A DNA stretch of 31,038 bases from a virus, in IMG/VR virus record IMGVR_UViG_3300037840_000031, positions 1 to 31,038 of that record. The stretch is one strand, 5' to 3'. The stretch's first letter is position 1, and every line of letters begins with the position of its first letter. Positions 1 through 8,623 of this stretch are shown here, one piece after another. Position numbers and translations under genes: made by a program. The notes beneath the pieces were generated by a model, which worked only from the letters and a program-made list of their open reading frames with translations, searched no databases and was not told the DNA's origin.

Positions 1-688
1 CAAACCCTCCACCCCCTGTCAGGTGCTGATTGAACGCGGAGAAGAACCGAATAAGGTCGCCCGCACCAACAATCGGGAACTGCGGCGGTAGCGTGGTGCT
101 GTTCGGTCCTCTGATGTAACTCCCTGAGAACGGCATGCTCACCCCGGAGTAGAGAATCGGCATCATGGTGAACGTGTGCCCGAACACCGTAATCGGCGTC
201 GGCACCCCGAGCGTCACCGTGCCGTTCGCAATGAACGCCCCACCGAACGCGTATTGAAAGCGTGGCCCGACATAGACCACCACTCCGTTCGTGTTCAATT
301 CCCATGCCAGCGCCACACCCATGCCATTCTTAGCACTACCGCTGACGCCGGAAGTGAATCGCGTGTAGTAGGGGACGAGGAAAAAGTTGGTCATGCCCGC
401 TTCGGCCACGCCAAAGATGGACGATTCGAGTTGCTGCAAGCTGCCGGGGCTGTAGGCGTTGCCGCCTTGGCCGACCGGTGCGTTCGTGTCCGGAGCAGCG
501 GGCAGCGACGGCACTTGCAGCGTCAGCGCCGTATCCAGAGCCAGCAATGGTGCTCGATTCCATGTTGTGGACAATTCCCGCATGAGTGCGGGTGATGGAC
601 CATCGGTGCGGGTCTGGGCGTGGAGCGGCGCGGCAATGAGCAGCGCCAGCGTGGCCGCGAAGGCCTTCAGTGCGTTTAGCTTGTTCAT
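1..688 (-). CDS. exported beta-rich protein, 3' end cut by window
   Basis: An open frame running off the left edge; 229 complete codons are visible. The start ATG 688 is clear, with AAAGGAAAGTAAG just upstream. The product opens with a signal peptide (MNKLNALKAFAATLALLIAA, cut after PLHA near residue 24). The mature part is rich in Gly, Asn, Ser, Thr and aromatic residues, with alternating strands (MTNFFLVPYYTRFTSGVSGS, VALAWELNTNGVVVYVGPRF) that could form a beta-barrel or secreted beta structure. I do not recognise a family. It is a further exported product at the end of this cluster. Confidence 0.72.
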   Translation of the reverse strand, partial: MNKLNALKAFAATLALLIAAPLHAQTRTDGPSPALMRELSTTWNRAPLLALDTALTLQVPSLPAAPDTNAPVGQGGNAYSPGSLQQLESSIFGVAEAGMTNFFLVPYYTRFTSGVSGSAKNGMGVALAWELNTNGVVVYVGPRFQYAFGGAFIANGTVTLGVPTPITVFGHTFTMMPILYSGVSMPFSGSYIRGPNSTTLPPQFPIVGAGDLIRFFSAFNQHLTGGGGF

Positions 689-711
689 CTTACTTTCCTT
701 TGGTTGTTGGT

Positions 712-1329
712 TTATTTCGGCTTGAGAGTATTGACCAGGGCCGCAGCAGGGTCAACCGGTTTCGGTTGTGGTGCTTTGATGTCCTTGAATGTTTCTATGG
801 CCCGTTGCACATTCTGCTCCGGTGTCAATGTAGGATCATATTTGACGGTATCCGTTTCCTTCAACGCCTCCGGCTTATTTTGGTCCCACACTTCGCGCAG
901 CCACACTGCTCCCGCGCCGGCTGCTGTAGCCACCACCGGGTTCGGTGTTGTTCCCATTGTCCACGCTGAGAGTTGGTCGAGCGCGTTGGCGATGAGAGGT
1001 GCTAGCACGGGCAACAGTTGCTTGGGAACTTTCTCTGCCCACTTACCTCCATACTTCTTGAACGCACCTATGATGAAAGGCACGAGCAACGCGAACACGC
1101 CCTGCCATTGCGGCGGGAAGATAACCGCCGTCCTGCCGTCGTGCCAATGTGAAATTTCGGGAACCCACGGCTGGATCACCTTGACCGGAGGCAGACTCAC
1201 AACGCCGTTGCTCATATAGACCCACCCGGTCAATGCTCCGGTGGTGGCGTTCGTTGTAGCTGGCGCGTTGGTCTGCGCGGAGGCTGATACGGCGGCGGCG
1301 AGCAGGATGGTGAGGAATAGAGTTTTCAT
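712..1329 (-). CDS. exported hydrophobic protein, possible membrane/holin-like factor
   Basis: A 205-residue protein of no recognised family. An N-terminal signal peptide (MKTLFLTILLAAAVSASAQ, cut near residue 19) leads to a soluble stretch. Next is a hydrophobic region (about 75-150: VFALLVPFIIGAFKKYGGKW, LLPVLAPLIANALDQL, ATAAGAGAVWL) with two or three possible spans, ending in a charged Lys/Glu/Pro tail (EQNVQRAIETFKDI, PQPKPVDPAAAL). A holin or membrane-insertion role is possible, but a cleaved signal peptide with further spans is unusual. ATG 1329 overlaps the phosphatase stop. Confidence 0.62.
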   Translation of the reverse strand: MKTLFLTILLAAAVSASAQTNAPATTNATTGALTGWVYMSNGVVSLPPVKVIQPWVPEISHWHDGRTAVIFPPQWQGVFALLVPFIIGAFKKYGGKWAEKVPKQLLPVLAPLIANALDQLSAWTMGTTPNPVVATAAGAGAVWLREVWDQNKPEALKETDTVKYDPTLTPEQNVQRAIETFKDIKAPQPKPVDPAAALVNTLKPK

Positions 1330-1856
1330 GGTTTATCTCCTAGTGAGTTGATAGGTGATTGTTGCCAGTAATCCCAAAGCCCTTTGAGCGCCGGGTGGAA
1401 GCCGTGCGCCAACATTTCCTGTTGCGCCTGTTGTTTGGTCCAGCCATCCCATCGCACGCGGTAGCATGCAACGAATAACCCGGTGCGATCCTGTCCGTGC
1501 TCGCAATGAATAAATGTTCCTTGCCTGTTTCCGTTCGCCGCAAGGATGTTATCAATCCAATCTGGAGGAATCGGCTTTAGTCCAAGTTGCATTGGAAGCG
1601 TGATTGGTGCTGTGAAGACCGTCATACCGAGCGCGTCTGCATCTTCGTCGCCGCCTTCGCTCAGGACATTCAGCTTCACGTCGTTGGTGACGCCAAGTTC
1701 CATCCGCAGATAGAACCATCCTTCCATGGTTGGTTGTCCGCCGCGATACACCCCCGGTTCAACAATGGCGAAATTCGGGATGCCGTGCGTCATTGGAGCG
1801 GAGCAGCCGAAGAGAAGCAGTAGGAGCGAGGCTGTGAGCAGGATGCGGAATTTCAT
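1326..1856 (-). CDS. lipoprotein with tyrosine/dual-specificity phosphatase signature
   Basis: A 176-residue protein. Residues 1-18 form a lipoprotein signal peptide (MKFRILLTASLLLLLFGC) with lipobox LFGC, so it would be lipidated at C18 and sit on a membrane face outside the cytoplasm. The mature part has VEPGVYRGGQPTMEGWFYLR, typical of the atypical dual-specificity phosphatases, and the catalytic P-loop HCEHGQDRTG with nucleophile C118 and R124 (CX5R). The general-acid Asp is not obvious; DW near 99-100 or D123 could be considered. Expected to remove phosphate from phosphotyrosine, phosphoinositide or a small phosphorylated molecule. ATGA overlaps at both ends. Phage lipoproteins of this type are unusual. 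Confidence 0.82.
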   Translation of the reverse strand: MKFRILLTASLLLLLFGCSAPMTHGIPNFAIVEPGVYRGGQPTMEGWFYLRMELGVTNDVKLNVLSEGGDEDADALGMTVFTAPITLPMQLGLKPIPPDWIDNILAANGNRQGTFIHCEHGQDRTGLFVACYRVRWDGWTKQQAQQEMLAHGFHPALKGLWDYWQQSPINSLGDKP

Positions 1857-2560
1857 AGGCTTTTCAATCGGTAGAATGTTTGCTTGCTTCTATTGGTTGC
1901 GTCAAGGAACCTCCACAACCCAGACGCGCCATTTGTCAGCACCGGCGTCACAGCGGACCACACCTTAAGGTCCGTGGACTCCAGCACCTGCCAGTTGTTA
2001 GTCGGCCACGTCGGCCACAGCAGTAGCGGCCAACCGTTCGTGGTGGTGATCGTCAATGTGCCGATGCGCGTGTCCAGCGGCAACGCAGCGGCGGCACTGT
2101 TCGTGCCATAGGTTGTTGTGCAGCAGACGCCTATGCTGTGCGAGGTTCCAATGGCAAGGTTTGTTTCCGTGAACGGAGGCGCTGCGGCTGGCCAGCGGTT
2201 CGTTCCGTCCTGCACCTGATACCCGGTCACCGCAGCGTTCGTGCTGATATTCCAAACCAAGAGAACGTTCGGTGATACCCACCATGAATTGGTCGGCGCG
2301 GGCGCGAGGGTCAACGCCACCGCCGCCATGCTCGCCTCCATGACCTGAGCGCCGTGAAGTTGCGGCTTCGGGCCATAAGTGACCGGCGCGGGTTTTGCGG
2401 CCGGAGCGGGTGGTGGTGTGGGCAGTGTCAGCGGCGACGGCTTCGACGGGGCTGCGGGTGCCCACTCGCCGCGCCCAGTGCAGACCCACAAGAGAAACAG
2501 AAGCACAACCACCCACAACACCAAGGGCGGACGCATGCTGGATGGATGGGGCGGAATCAT
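1853..2560 (-). CDS. exported protein with Pro-rich linker and FN3-like domains
   Basis: A 235-residue protein. After a short lead comes a hydrophobic segment (RPPLVLWVVVLLFLLWVCTG, about 10-29), either a signal anchor or a cleaved signal, then a Pro/Ala-rich linker (about 35-65) and beta-sandwich-like domains with VLLVWNISTNAAVTGYQVQD and TLTITTTNGWPLLLWPTW. The C-terminus WRFLDATNRSKQTFYRLKSL has the FYRL ending often seen in exported verrucomicrobial proteins with FN3/LamG-like parts. Start ATG 2560 overlaps the previous stop as ATGA. Role: surface-exposed adhesin-like cargo, inferred. Confidence 0.72.
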   Translation of the reverse strand: MIPPHPSSMRPPLVLWVVVLLFLLWVCTGRGEWAPAAPSKPSPLTLPTPPPAPAAKPAPVTYGPKPQLHGAQVMEASMAAVALTLAPAPTNSWWVSPNVLLVWNISTNAAVTGYQVQDGTNRWPAAAPPFTETNLAIGTSHSIGVCCTTTYGTNSAAAALPLDTRIGTLTITTTNGWPLLLWPTWPTNNWQVLESTDLKVWSAVTPVLTNGASGLWRFLDATNRSKQTFYRLKSL

Positions 2561-3102
2561 GGCTTTTTCAACTCCCCATTGCGCCACTTGGCAAGTTCAT
2601 CCTGATCCCGCTTGATCTGGTCATACTGGATTTCCCAGAGGATGTCCTGCCGATGACCCATCGCGTCCATCGCCTTGCTTTGCGCGGCATCGCGGTCCCG
2701 CGCAGCCTGATCCACCACAGCCAGCTTGTCGTCTATCTTTTCCTCCGATAGCTTGTATTCGCGTTGCAGCGTCACATCGAGCGACGCCGTCTCCTTGAGC
2801 AGGTCCGCCTCCATTTGCACCCGGTCGTCCTTCTGTTGCTGCTGCACCGAGGCGATGCTTGTCTTCATCGGCGACGTTACGAGGTCCAGCGCGGCCATGA
2901 GGAAAGCAAGAATCAGCGTCAGCAGGGTGAGCATGACGAGATAGTTCGGGCGCTGGATGCTGTCCAGCTTCTTGTTGATCGCGCCAAACCCTTCGTTTAC
3001 GTTGTCCGACAAGTCGCCGATGCTCTTGGCCATGTTTGTGATCTCGGCGTCATGCCGGCTCACCGTCACCTCTACGCTCTCGGTCGGTTTAGTGTTGGCC
3101 AT
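2557..3102 (-). CDS. membrane protein with coiled coil, holin/spanin-like topology
   Basis: A 181-residue protein, not identified by homology. The N-terminal third is a polar helix (SVEVTVSRHDAEITNMAKSI, DLSDNVNEGFGAINKKLDSI), followed by a hydrophobic span of about 23 residues (LVMLTLLTLILAFLMAALDL) and a long charged coiled coil (KDDRVQMEADLLKETASLDV, LQREYKLSEEKIDDKLAVVD). Short MANTKPTE lead. I chose ATG 3102 because the longer frame to 3189 lies inside the upstream gene; AAAAGTGA may serve as a weak ribosome site. A lysis or membrane-scaffold role is possible. It ends with an ATGA overlap. Confidence 0.65.
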   Translation of the reverse strand: MANTKPTESVEVTVSRHDAEITNMAKSIGDLSDNVNEGFGAINKKLDSIQRPNYLVMLTLLTLILAFLMAALDLVTSPMKTSIASVQQQQKDDRVQMEADLLKETASLDVTLQREYKLSEEKIDDKLAVVDQAARDRDAAQSKAMDAMGHRQDILWEIQYDQIKRDQDELAKWRNGELKKP

Positions 3103-3106
3103 AAAT

Positions 3107-3295
3107 TCACTTTTCGACGCGCCACCGCTTCGGCACCCGGAGCATCGTTGACGGCGGAACACCCGTTGATGGTGACAATTCCTTCTCATTCAAGTCCGGG
3201 TTTTGCCGCGCAATGAACTCGCGTAGCGCCCGCTCCGCATCCTTGTCGGTGCATTCTATCACCCAGCCTCCGCCGTTGTTGCGCTCGCGGGTCAC
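3107..3295 (-). CDS. small hypothetical protein, 62 aa
   Basis: No family recognised. A basic, soluble product (MTRERNNGGGWVIECTDKDA, then ERALREFIARQNPDLNEKEL) with an alpha-helical middle and a Pro/Arg-rich end. Start overlaps the upstream stop as ATGA. It ends four bases before the next start and contains no signal peptide, so it is probably cytoplasmic within an otherwise exported or membrane cluster. Confidence 0.62.
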   Translation of the reverse strand: MTRERNNGGGWVIECTDKDAERALREFIARQNPDLNEKELSPSTGVPPSTMLRVPKRWRVEK

Positions 3296-3705
3296 GGCTG
3301 CTCCCTCCGATACAACGGTGGCCTTGTCGCCTGCTGCGCGTTGTCCACCGCCGCCTGAGCCGCCACCTGCTGCCGGAAATCCGACTCAGCTTCATCCGCT
3401 GCGAGCCGGTCCTGCTCCAGCCCGGTCGCGTCCGCCAAACGTCGTGCCGCCACCGCCAGCTTGCCGCGCACGAGGGACATATCGCGGTTGACCAGCTTAT
3501 GAGTTGCCAGCGCGACAGCCTTGGTGTCGGTCACCGCCTGCACGGCCACGGCGTTCGCGTGATCCTGCTTACGCTCGCGGAGTTCGCTCGCATCCGCCGC
3601 CGCCTTGAGCCTGCTGCCGTTGCGCCACTGGAGGAAGCCGAGCGCGACGGCCACAAGGAGTCCCACCGCGTCTTTCACCATGTCGTATTGGAGTTCGGCG
3701 ATCAT
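3292..3705 (-). CDS. membrane-anchored coiled-coil protein, 137 aa
   Basis: Unrecognised. One hydrophobic segment (VKDAVGLLVAVALGFLQW, about 9-26) near the N-terminus, then a long charged helix (ASELRERKQDHANAVAVQAV, LVRGKLAVAARRLADATG) ending in a polar tail. Topology: short outside or inside N-terminus, one span and a soluble helical domain. Following the spike, it could be a lysis accessory (spanin-like) or holin, but lacks a lipobox and no partner is evident. ATG 3705 overlaps the spike stop; the longer frame to 3741 is in spike DNA. Confidence 0.62.
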   Translation of the reverse strand: MIAELQYDMVKDAVGLLVAVALGFLQWRNGSRLKAAADASELRERKQDHANAVAVQAVTDTKAVALATHKLVNRDMSLVRGKLAVAARRLADATGLEQDRLAADEAESDFRQQVAAQAAVDNAQQATRPPLYRREQP

Positions 3706-6700
3706 TGTATCTGGACGCTGATTCCGACCGCCCCGCTCCACGCGGCGGACGTATTGTTGCTAACGCAGAAGCAGCCTAGATTCGTGATGCTCGCATTGGT
3801 AAACGTGTCCGCGAGGTCGGTGGATTCCCACGCCGTCAAGCTGCCGTTGCCGGTGAATGTCACGGTCATGCTTGGGCAGACTATTCCGTTAGTGACAAGG
3901 AACACGACCACGTTGCTGCCGCTCCCCATCGCGCCGGACGCCTTCATCCGCGCTACGAGGTTCGTTAGCAAACCGACACGACCGAGAGGTGACTGGACGT
4001 AGGAAACCGTGGTGCCGTTCGTGGTGCCGTTGAAGCTCACGTAATTGAGGCCGCTCGCGTAGGATGAATACGGCATTAGACCTCCAATGACAGTCGGTGG
4101 TATCGGCTGGTAGGTCTGATCCCCGCGAAGGAATGATTGGATGCTCGCAGTGCCAGTCCCGAGTGCCGCAGTCGGCACCTGGCCCGCGCCGGTCAGCGTC
4201 GTCGGCACAACTGCGGTCAGGTTCGCCCCGGTGATCGTCGGCGCGTTCGTCCATCCCACCGCGCCGTTTCCGACGTTCGCAAGAACCTGGCCGATGGTGC
4301 TCGTGTTTGTGGACAAGACTCCGGCGGTGCCAGCCTGTATGTTCGTCAGCCCGGAGCCGTTGCCGGTGAACAAAGCTGCCACTCCATTCGTAGGAATTAG
4401 TGTGACCAAAGCACAACCCAAAGCAGGAACGCTGATCGTGAAAGAACCACTCTGAGCCCCGTAATCCTTCTTCTCCCACACGCTGTAGGCATCATAATAG
4501 CCGTTCGTGCTCATGCCGGGTATGGTGGAGAAGTTCACCACAAGGTTGCTCGCATTGTTAGTTTCGTTCGCGAACATGACGGCTTCGGAACCCCCAGAAA
4601 GAGCGCGGGCAAAGCAACTGGTATTAGTGTATCCGTTGTCGAACACCATGACCGGCGGCGTCTGCAAAGGATCATTCGCAATTGCCAGCATCGCCGTGTT
4701 GGTGAATATCTGTAGTGCCTGAGTGCTCCAAGGAGTGTTCGTATGGACGTTAATCTCGATGAAGCTGAGAGTCATAAGGTTGGCCGACACTTGGAGTTGC
4801 GCCACGTTGGTTGTCGCAAGGCCAGACCCATTCGTTCCATCGTTCCATGCATTGTAGCCTCCCGGCCCATAGTGGCCCGGCCCACAAGTGGGATCGTAGT
4901 TGGTGAACGCCACACGAAAACGGTTCATTACCTGTACGGCTACGTTGGTTGGAGGCCCGGGCAGAATGCCGTTGCCGATGCCGAGCTGATCCACGTTGTA
5001 AACATTGATTGAGTCTCCAAGTTCCGGGATAGTCTGCCCCAAGTCGCCAACGAGCATCATCAGGCTCATCGGGGATAGCGGAGTGCTTCCGGCGTGAATT
5101 ATCGGTCCCCAAAAGTTCCACGGATACGCTTGCGTGGGGAAGCTGGTCTGTGTTCGGTCCATGTCTGGCAACTGCATTGCGTTCTGAAGAATGCGGGCCA
5201 TCTGCAAATACTGTGCCGGGCCTCCATCACCCCGGTCGGATGCGCGTAGGGAATTGCAGTGCAACTCATAGAGTTCGTCAACGTCCAATCTCGCCGTATT
5301 CGGCAGGATGCAAGGAGTGTTAAACCCGCTCGGTCCATTGAACACTCCATTCCAATCCACCGTCATTTTGTTGGTTATGATGGTGTCAAAATAAAGAAGT
5401 GCATCCCATCCAAAGCCGAAGGCCGTGAAATTAGTGTAAAGGTTGGTGCCGGAAGGCCACGTAGTCGTATTGATCTGCAAACGGCCATTGCCGTCGCGGG
5501 TGCTCTGGAAAAGGTTTCCGCTGTCCTGAACATCAATGATGACCGGCTGCGACAGCGCATTTGTGAAAAAACCTTGAATGCCGTTGGTTACAAGGCAATA
5601 AATCGTGTTTGTCAGGTCAATCTGCTTGGTGTTGTAATTGTCCCCAGTCCCCCCGGTCATAGACACGTAAAACGGAATGTGCGGCATCATCGCTCCAACC
5701 TGTGTTCGCGATGGCGGTAAGTCATAGGCCGCGCTCTCCCCCCCGCCGCCATAAGCGGTCTGGATCGAACGCGCCACCTGTCCAAACGGAGTCTGGTCAT
5801 TGATATTCACACCGCTGGATAAATCCTGGCCGTAAACACTCAGCATGTTAGAAGGTTGATACACCCCACTGGATGAAAATTGTCCCATACACCATGCCGC
5901 TCCATCTCCGCCTGTCAAAGACGGGAATCCGGTATTAGTCCCATTCCACGCCATTGTGGACATCGTTGCATCGATGTTAAACACTTCTCCACCACCGCCT
6001 GTAACAAATACCCAACCACCAGCATCTTGATCGCCAACAGGAGGAATGGCTGCACCTTGTTGGTTGAACGTGCTGCTACCAGATAGAGGATACCAATTTA
6101 GCCACATGGTCCCAGATGTTCCTCCGCCTCCGGCGTTACCGTTGATGCGAAGCGATGCCGCGAGTTGTCGATTATTCACGTCAAGATTGGTAATGGCGTT
6201 CCCTTGAGCCGCCATGAAATTACCAGCCTGAGCGGTATTGGCGAAGTCCGAGCCGTTGTTGACCTTGAGCGCCGGAGCCGCTGCTCCATTCGTCGCCGCC
6301 TGAGCCGCTGCGTTCGCAGCGTTCGTCGCATCGCTCATGTGCGCCCACGTGCTCGCGTCCGGTGGCACGTTGTCGTCCCAGTAAACCAAGCCACCGTCCG
6401 TTACCACCGAGAACGCATTCCCTGCGTTGTCCCCGATTTCCAGCGACCCGTAGATCGAAAACGCATCGCCCCCAAAGAACTGAACAGACCCGTTCGTCAT
6501 CGTGCCGTTGCCGAACAGGTTTGGAGCTTTGAGGATTGAATTGGTCAGGCTCGTCCCGATGCCATAGCCGTTCGTGATCGCGATGGAGTTTGTTGCGGAT
6601 GAGATTGGCCCCAACAACGCATTGATCTGCGCCTGCGTGTAATAGTTGGTGGTAGGGTCCGGTGGCAGCGCCGCAGCATTGGTGTAGAGCGTCCATCCAT

Positions 6701-7052
6701 CCACGGTCCCGCTCGTATTTGTCCCGACGTAGAGCGGAAACACCGTTCCCGGAAACCCGGAGAGCGACATGTTGTAGCTGCCGTATTGAATGTTGGTGAA
6801 CCACGCGTAACCATTGGTGTCCGTGATGCGTGTAATCGGATTCTGACTGATGCCGATCTGCGTTCCATTTCCCAAGGTGACAATGCGCGGGTTCGGCGCC
6901 ACCAACGTCAAGGTTTCCGTCATCCGATTCTGCGGTGAGATTCCAAGGTCGCCCACCGGAAAGTAAAGTGCGTTGGTATTCGGAGGGATTGTCTGCGCCA
7001 CCGCTCCAGCGACCTGCATCAACAGAAATAGGATTGAGAAGAGCTTTCTCAT
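3702..7052 (-). CDS. large fibre/spike protein with signal peptide and GH27-like domain
   Basis: A 1116-residue protein, the largest here. The first 19-20 residues (MRKLFSILFLLMQVAGAVAQ) form a signal peptide. Residues ~20-440 are Asn/Thr/Gly-rich fibre-like sequence with a helical part (about 240-260). Residues ~445-888 resemble GH27 alpha-galactosidases: VIIDVQD and TRDGNGRLQI (504-527), FGFGWDALLYFD, GPGGYN, LQIFTNTAMLAIANDPL, and a C-terminal beta part VFDNG...VPALGCALVTLI. Yet the loops that normally carry the Asp nucleophile (KxDxC) and acid/base (DPDM) read LRASDRG and NAWNDG. Residues 895-1000 carry fibre motifs FTGNGSGLTNI and SIQSFLRGDQTYQ. It overlaps the next gene by ATGA. Confidence 0.8.
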   Translation of the reverse strand: MRKLFSILFLLMQVAGAVAQTIPPNTNALYFPVGDLGISPQNRMTETLTLVAPNPRIVTLGNGTQIGISQNPITRITDTNGYAWFTNIQYGSYNMSLSGFPGTVFPLYVGTNTSGTVDGWTLYTNAAALPPDPTTNYYTQAQINALLGPISSATNSIAITNGYGIGTSLTNSILKAPNLFGNGTMTNGSVQFFGGDAFSIYGSLEIGDNAGNAFSVVTDGGLVYWDDNVPPDASTWAHMSDATNAANAAAQAATNGAAAPALKVNNGSDFANTAQAGNFMAAQGNAITNLDVNNRQLAASLRINGNAGGGGTSGTMWLNWYPLSGSSTFNQQGAAIPPVGDQDAGGWVFVTGGGGEVFNIDATMSTMAWNGTNTGFPSLTGGDGAAWCMGQFSSSGVYQPSNMLSVYGQDLSSGVNINDQTPFGQVARSIQTAYGGGGESAAYDLPPSRTQVGAMMPHIPFYVSMTGGTGDNYNTKQIDLTNTIYCLVTNGIQGFFTNALSQPVIIDVQDSGNLFQSTRDGNGRLQINTTTWPSGTNLYTNFTAFGFGWDALLYFDTIITNKMTVDWNGVFNGPSGFNTPCILPNTARLDVDELYELHCNSLRASDRGDGGPAQYLQMARILQNAMQLPDMDRTQTSFPTQAYPWNFWGPIIHAGSTPLSPMSLMMLVGDLGQTIPELGDSINVYNVDQLGIGNGILPGPPTNVAVQVMNRFRVAFTNYDPTCGPGHYGPGGYNAWNDGTNGSGLATTNVAQLQVSANLMTLSFIEINVHTNTPWSTQALQIFTNTAMLAIANDPLQTPPVMVFDNGYTNTSCFARALSGGSEAVMFANETNNASNLVVNFSTIPGMSTNGYYDAYSVWEKKDYGAQSGSFTISVPALGCALVTLIPTNGVAALFTGNGSGLTNIQAGTAGVLSTNTSTIGQVLANVGNGAVGWTNAPTITGANLTAVVPTTLTGAGQVPTAALGTGTASIQSFLRGDQTYQPIPPTVIGGLMPYSSYASGLNYVSFNGTTNGTTVSYVQSPLGRVGLLTNLVARMKASGAMGSGSNVVVFLVTNGIVCPSMTVTFTGNGSLTAWESTDLADTFTNASITNLGCFCVSNNTSAAWSGAVGISVQIQ

Positions 7053-7053
7053 G

Positions 7054-7488
7054 TCATGGTGCAGTGGTGGTGATGAAGCGGCCCTTGAATGTCATCCGAA
7101 AGGTGACCGCCCCACCCTCGACCGTGGGTTGCTGCATGTCGCAGAGCGCATACGGCAGATAGAGGATCTGTCCGCTTCCATACACCTCCTGAAACTGAAT
7201 GTGATTCTGGATGTTGATGAACAGAGCCGGGACGTTGACCGATGCCAGCAGCGCCTTCCCTGCATCCGCCACGCCGGCGCTCGTATAGACCTTGCAGATT
7301 TCCAGGTCCACCTGCGACTTGGCGTTGCCGAGCGGCAATAGAATCGGTGAGGCCGCATTGTAAGCGTTTTCCTCCAGCACCGCCGCGCTGCTTTTGGGCG
7401 GGTAAGCCTTGATTGCGTCCCCGGCTGAGTCGTCCGCAAAAAGGACGTAGGACCCGCCTGCAATGACCGGTTTGTAGAATAGCTTCAT
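7054..7488 (-). CDS. putative tail-tip/baseplate protein, 144 aa
   Basis: Not a family I recognise. The 144-residue product is compact and mostly beta: KLFYKPVIAGGSYVLFADDS, a helical middle (GVADAGKALLASVNVPALF), and VTFRMTFKGRF near the end. No signal peptide. It sits between the Gly-rich protein and the spike, with three bases and one base to its neighbours. A longer overlapping frame (7049-7495) starts elsewhere and reads as Arg/Gly-rich nonsense, so it is rejected. A virion adaptor joining the spike to the tail would fit. Confidence 0.65.
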   Translation of the reverse strand: MKLFYKPVIAGGSYVLFADDSAGDAIKAYPPKSSAAVLEENAYNAASPILLPLGNAKSQVDLEICKVYTSAGVADAGKALLASVNVPALFINIQNHIQFQEVYGSGQILYLPYALCDMQQPTVEGGAVTFRMTFKGRFITTTAP

Positions 7489-7491
7489 TCA

Positions 7492-8619
7492 TCACGCGTT
7501 TGCACCAATAAGGACTATCTCAAAGGCGACCGGATTGCTACCTCCATTTACCACATAGAGAATGTTGTTGGTGGTGGAAGTGCCAACCAATAACCCCGCG
7601 CTGCCGGTGCTGCCGCCGTCGCATCGCTCGAAATATCCCGGTAGATTATTGGTGCCAGAGTTCATCACCATGGATGCGGTGTTCGGTGTCAGAAGCGCGG
7701 TCCATTGCGCCGAACTACCCAAGGCTCCCACCGTCAGGTAGTCCGCTTCCGAATAGACGGCAAGAGCCTGCCCTGCGCCTGGTGATCCAATGACATAGGT
7801 TCCGAGCGTGAGGTCGAATGTTGCCCCGGTGCCGCCTCCGCCGCTTGCGGCCGGGCAGGCGCTGGTCGGTGGCGCAACCACATAGCTGCCGAGAACCGCA
7901 ACCGAATTGACCGCCGTGACCGCATTGCCGGCCACCGTGACATTGAGTTGCGCCGGGATGGAAGCGATCATGGTCAGGTCAAGGCCGGCTCCGCTTCCCG
8001 TCCCGCCGGTGGGTGAATTATTGCTTGTGGTCGGATTTGCCGAGTAGGCTCCGCGGGTCAGAACCGCAAGAGTCAGGATTGCCCCACCGCTGACTGTGAG
8101 CACCTGAACCGTTGCTGCGGTGCCGGTTCCTCCTGCAATGGTCAACACATCCCCGACAACATAGCTCGACCCGCCACCACCGGAATGAATCACCACCGAC
8201 CCAAGGTAGCTGCCCCCCGCGAGCGTGATGACCTGTGCGCCATTGGTGTATCCGCTCCCGCCACCTCCTGAATGCACCGTTGCAGAAGCGACATACTGAC
8301 ATCCAGTATTGCCGAGAATACGGATGACAATATCCTTGATGCTGGCGAAGTTGACCGCGTTCCCTAGCGCGTCCAATACCGTCGCGGTCAGCAGGTTCTG
8401 TGCGCCATTGTGAACATTGAACTTCCACGCTTCCGCCGGGCCAAGGATTTGCGTGAGGCTGTAGAACTGATTTCCCTTGTCTGCTCCGGTGCCTGAGGTG
8501 AGCGACGCACCAAGAAGCGTTTCCGTGTAGGCGGCGGTGGTGGTGCCGCCGAGCGGCAGCGGCTGCGACAGGTTCGCCGTGCCGGACCGGTTGATGGTTG
8601 CGATGAGGGTTTCAGCCAT
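7492..8619 (-). CDS. Gly-rich repetitive structural protein
   Basis: A 375-residue protein with low-charge Gly/Thr/Ser/Ala composition. It contains repeats of HSGGGGSGYTNGAQVITLAG (about 116-135), a related HSGGGGSSYVVGDVLTIAGG (145-164) and a third in 256-266. Repeats of this kind fold as beta-prisms or beta-helices in tail-fibre or head-decoration proteins. The N- and C-terminal parts are non-repetitive. Position between the tail-tube candidate and the spike suggests a tail-tip, fibre or decoration protein; the exact role is unknown. Start is four bases from the previous stop. Confidence 0.65.
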   Translation of the reverse strand: MAETLIATINRSGTANLSQPLPLGGTTTAAYTETLLGASLTSGTGADKGNQFYSLTQILGPAEAWKFNVHNGAQNLLTATVLDALGNAVNFASIKDIVIRILGNTGCQYVASATVHSGGGGSGYTNGAQVITLAGGSYLGSVVIHSGGGGSSYVVGDVLTIAGGTGTAATVQVLTVSGGAILTLAVLTRGAYSANPTTSNNSPTGGTGSGAGLDLTMIASIPAQLNVTVAGNAVTAVNSVAVLGSYVVAPPTSACPAASGGGGTGATFDLTLGTYVIGSPGAGQALAVYSEADYLTVGALGSSAQWTALLTPNTASMVMNSGTNNLPGYFERCDGGSTGSAGLLVGTSTTNNILYVVNGGSNPVAFEIVLIGANA

Positions 8620-8623
8620 AAGA

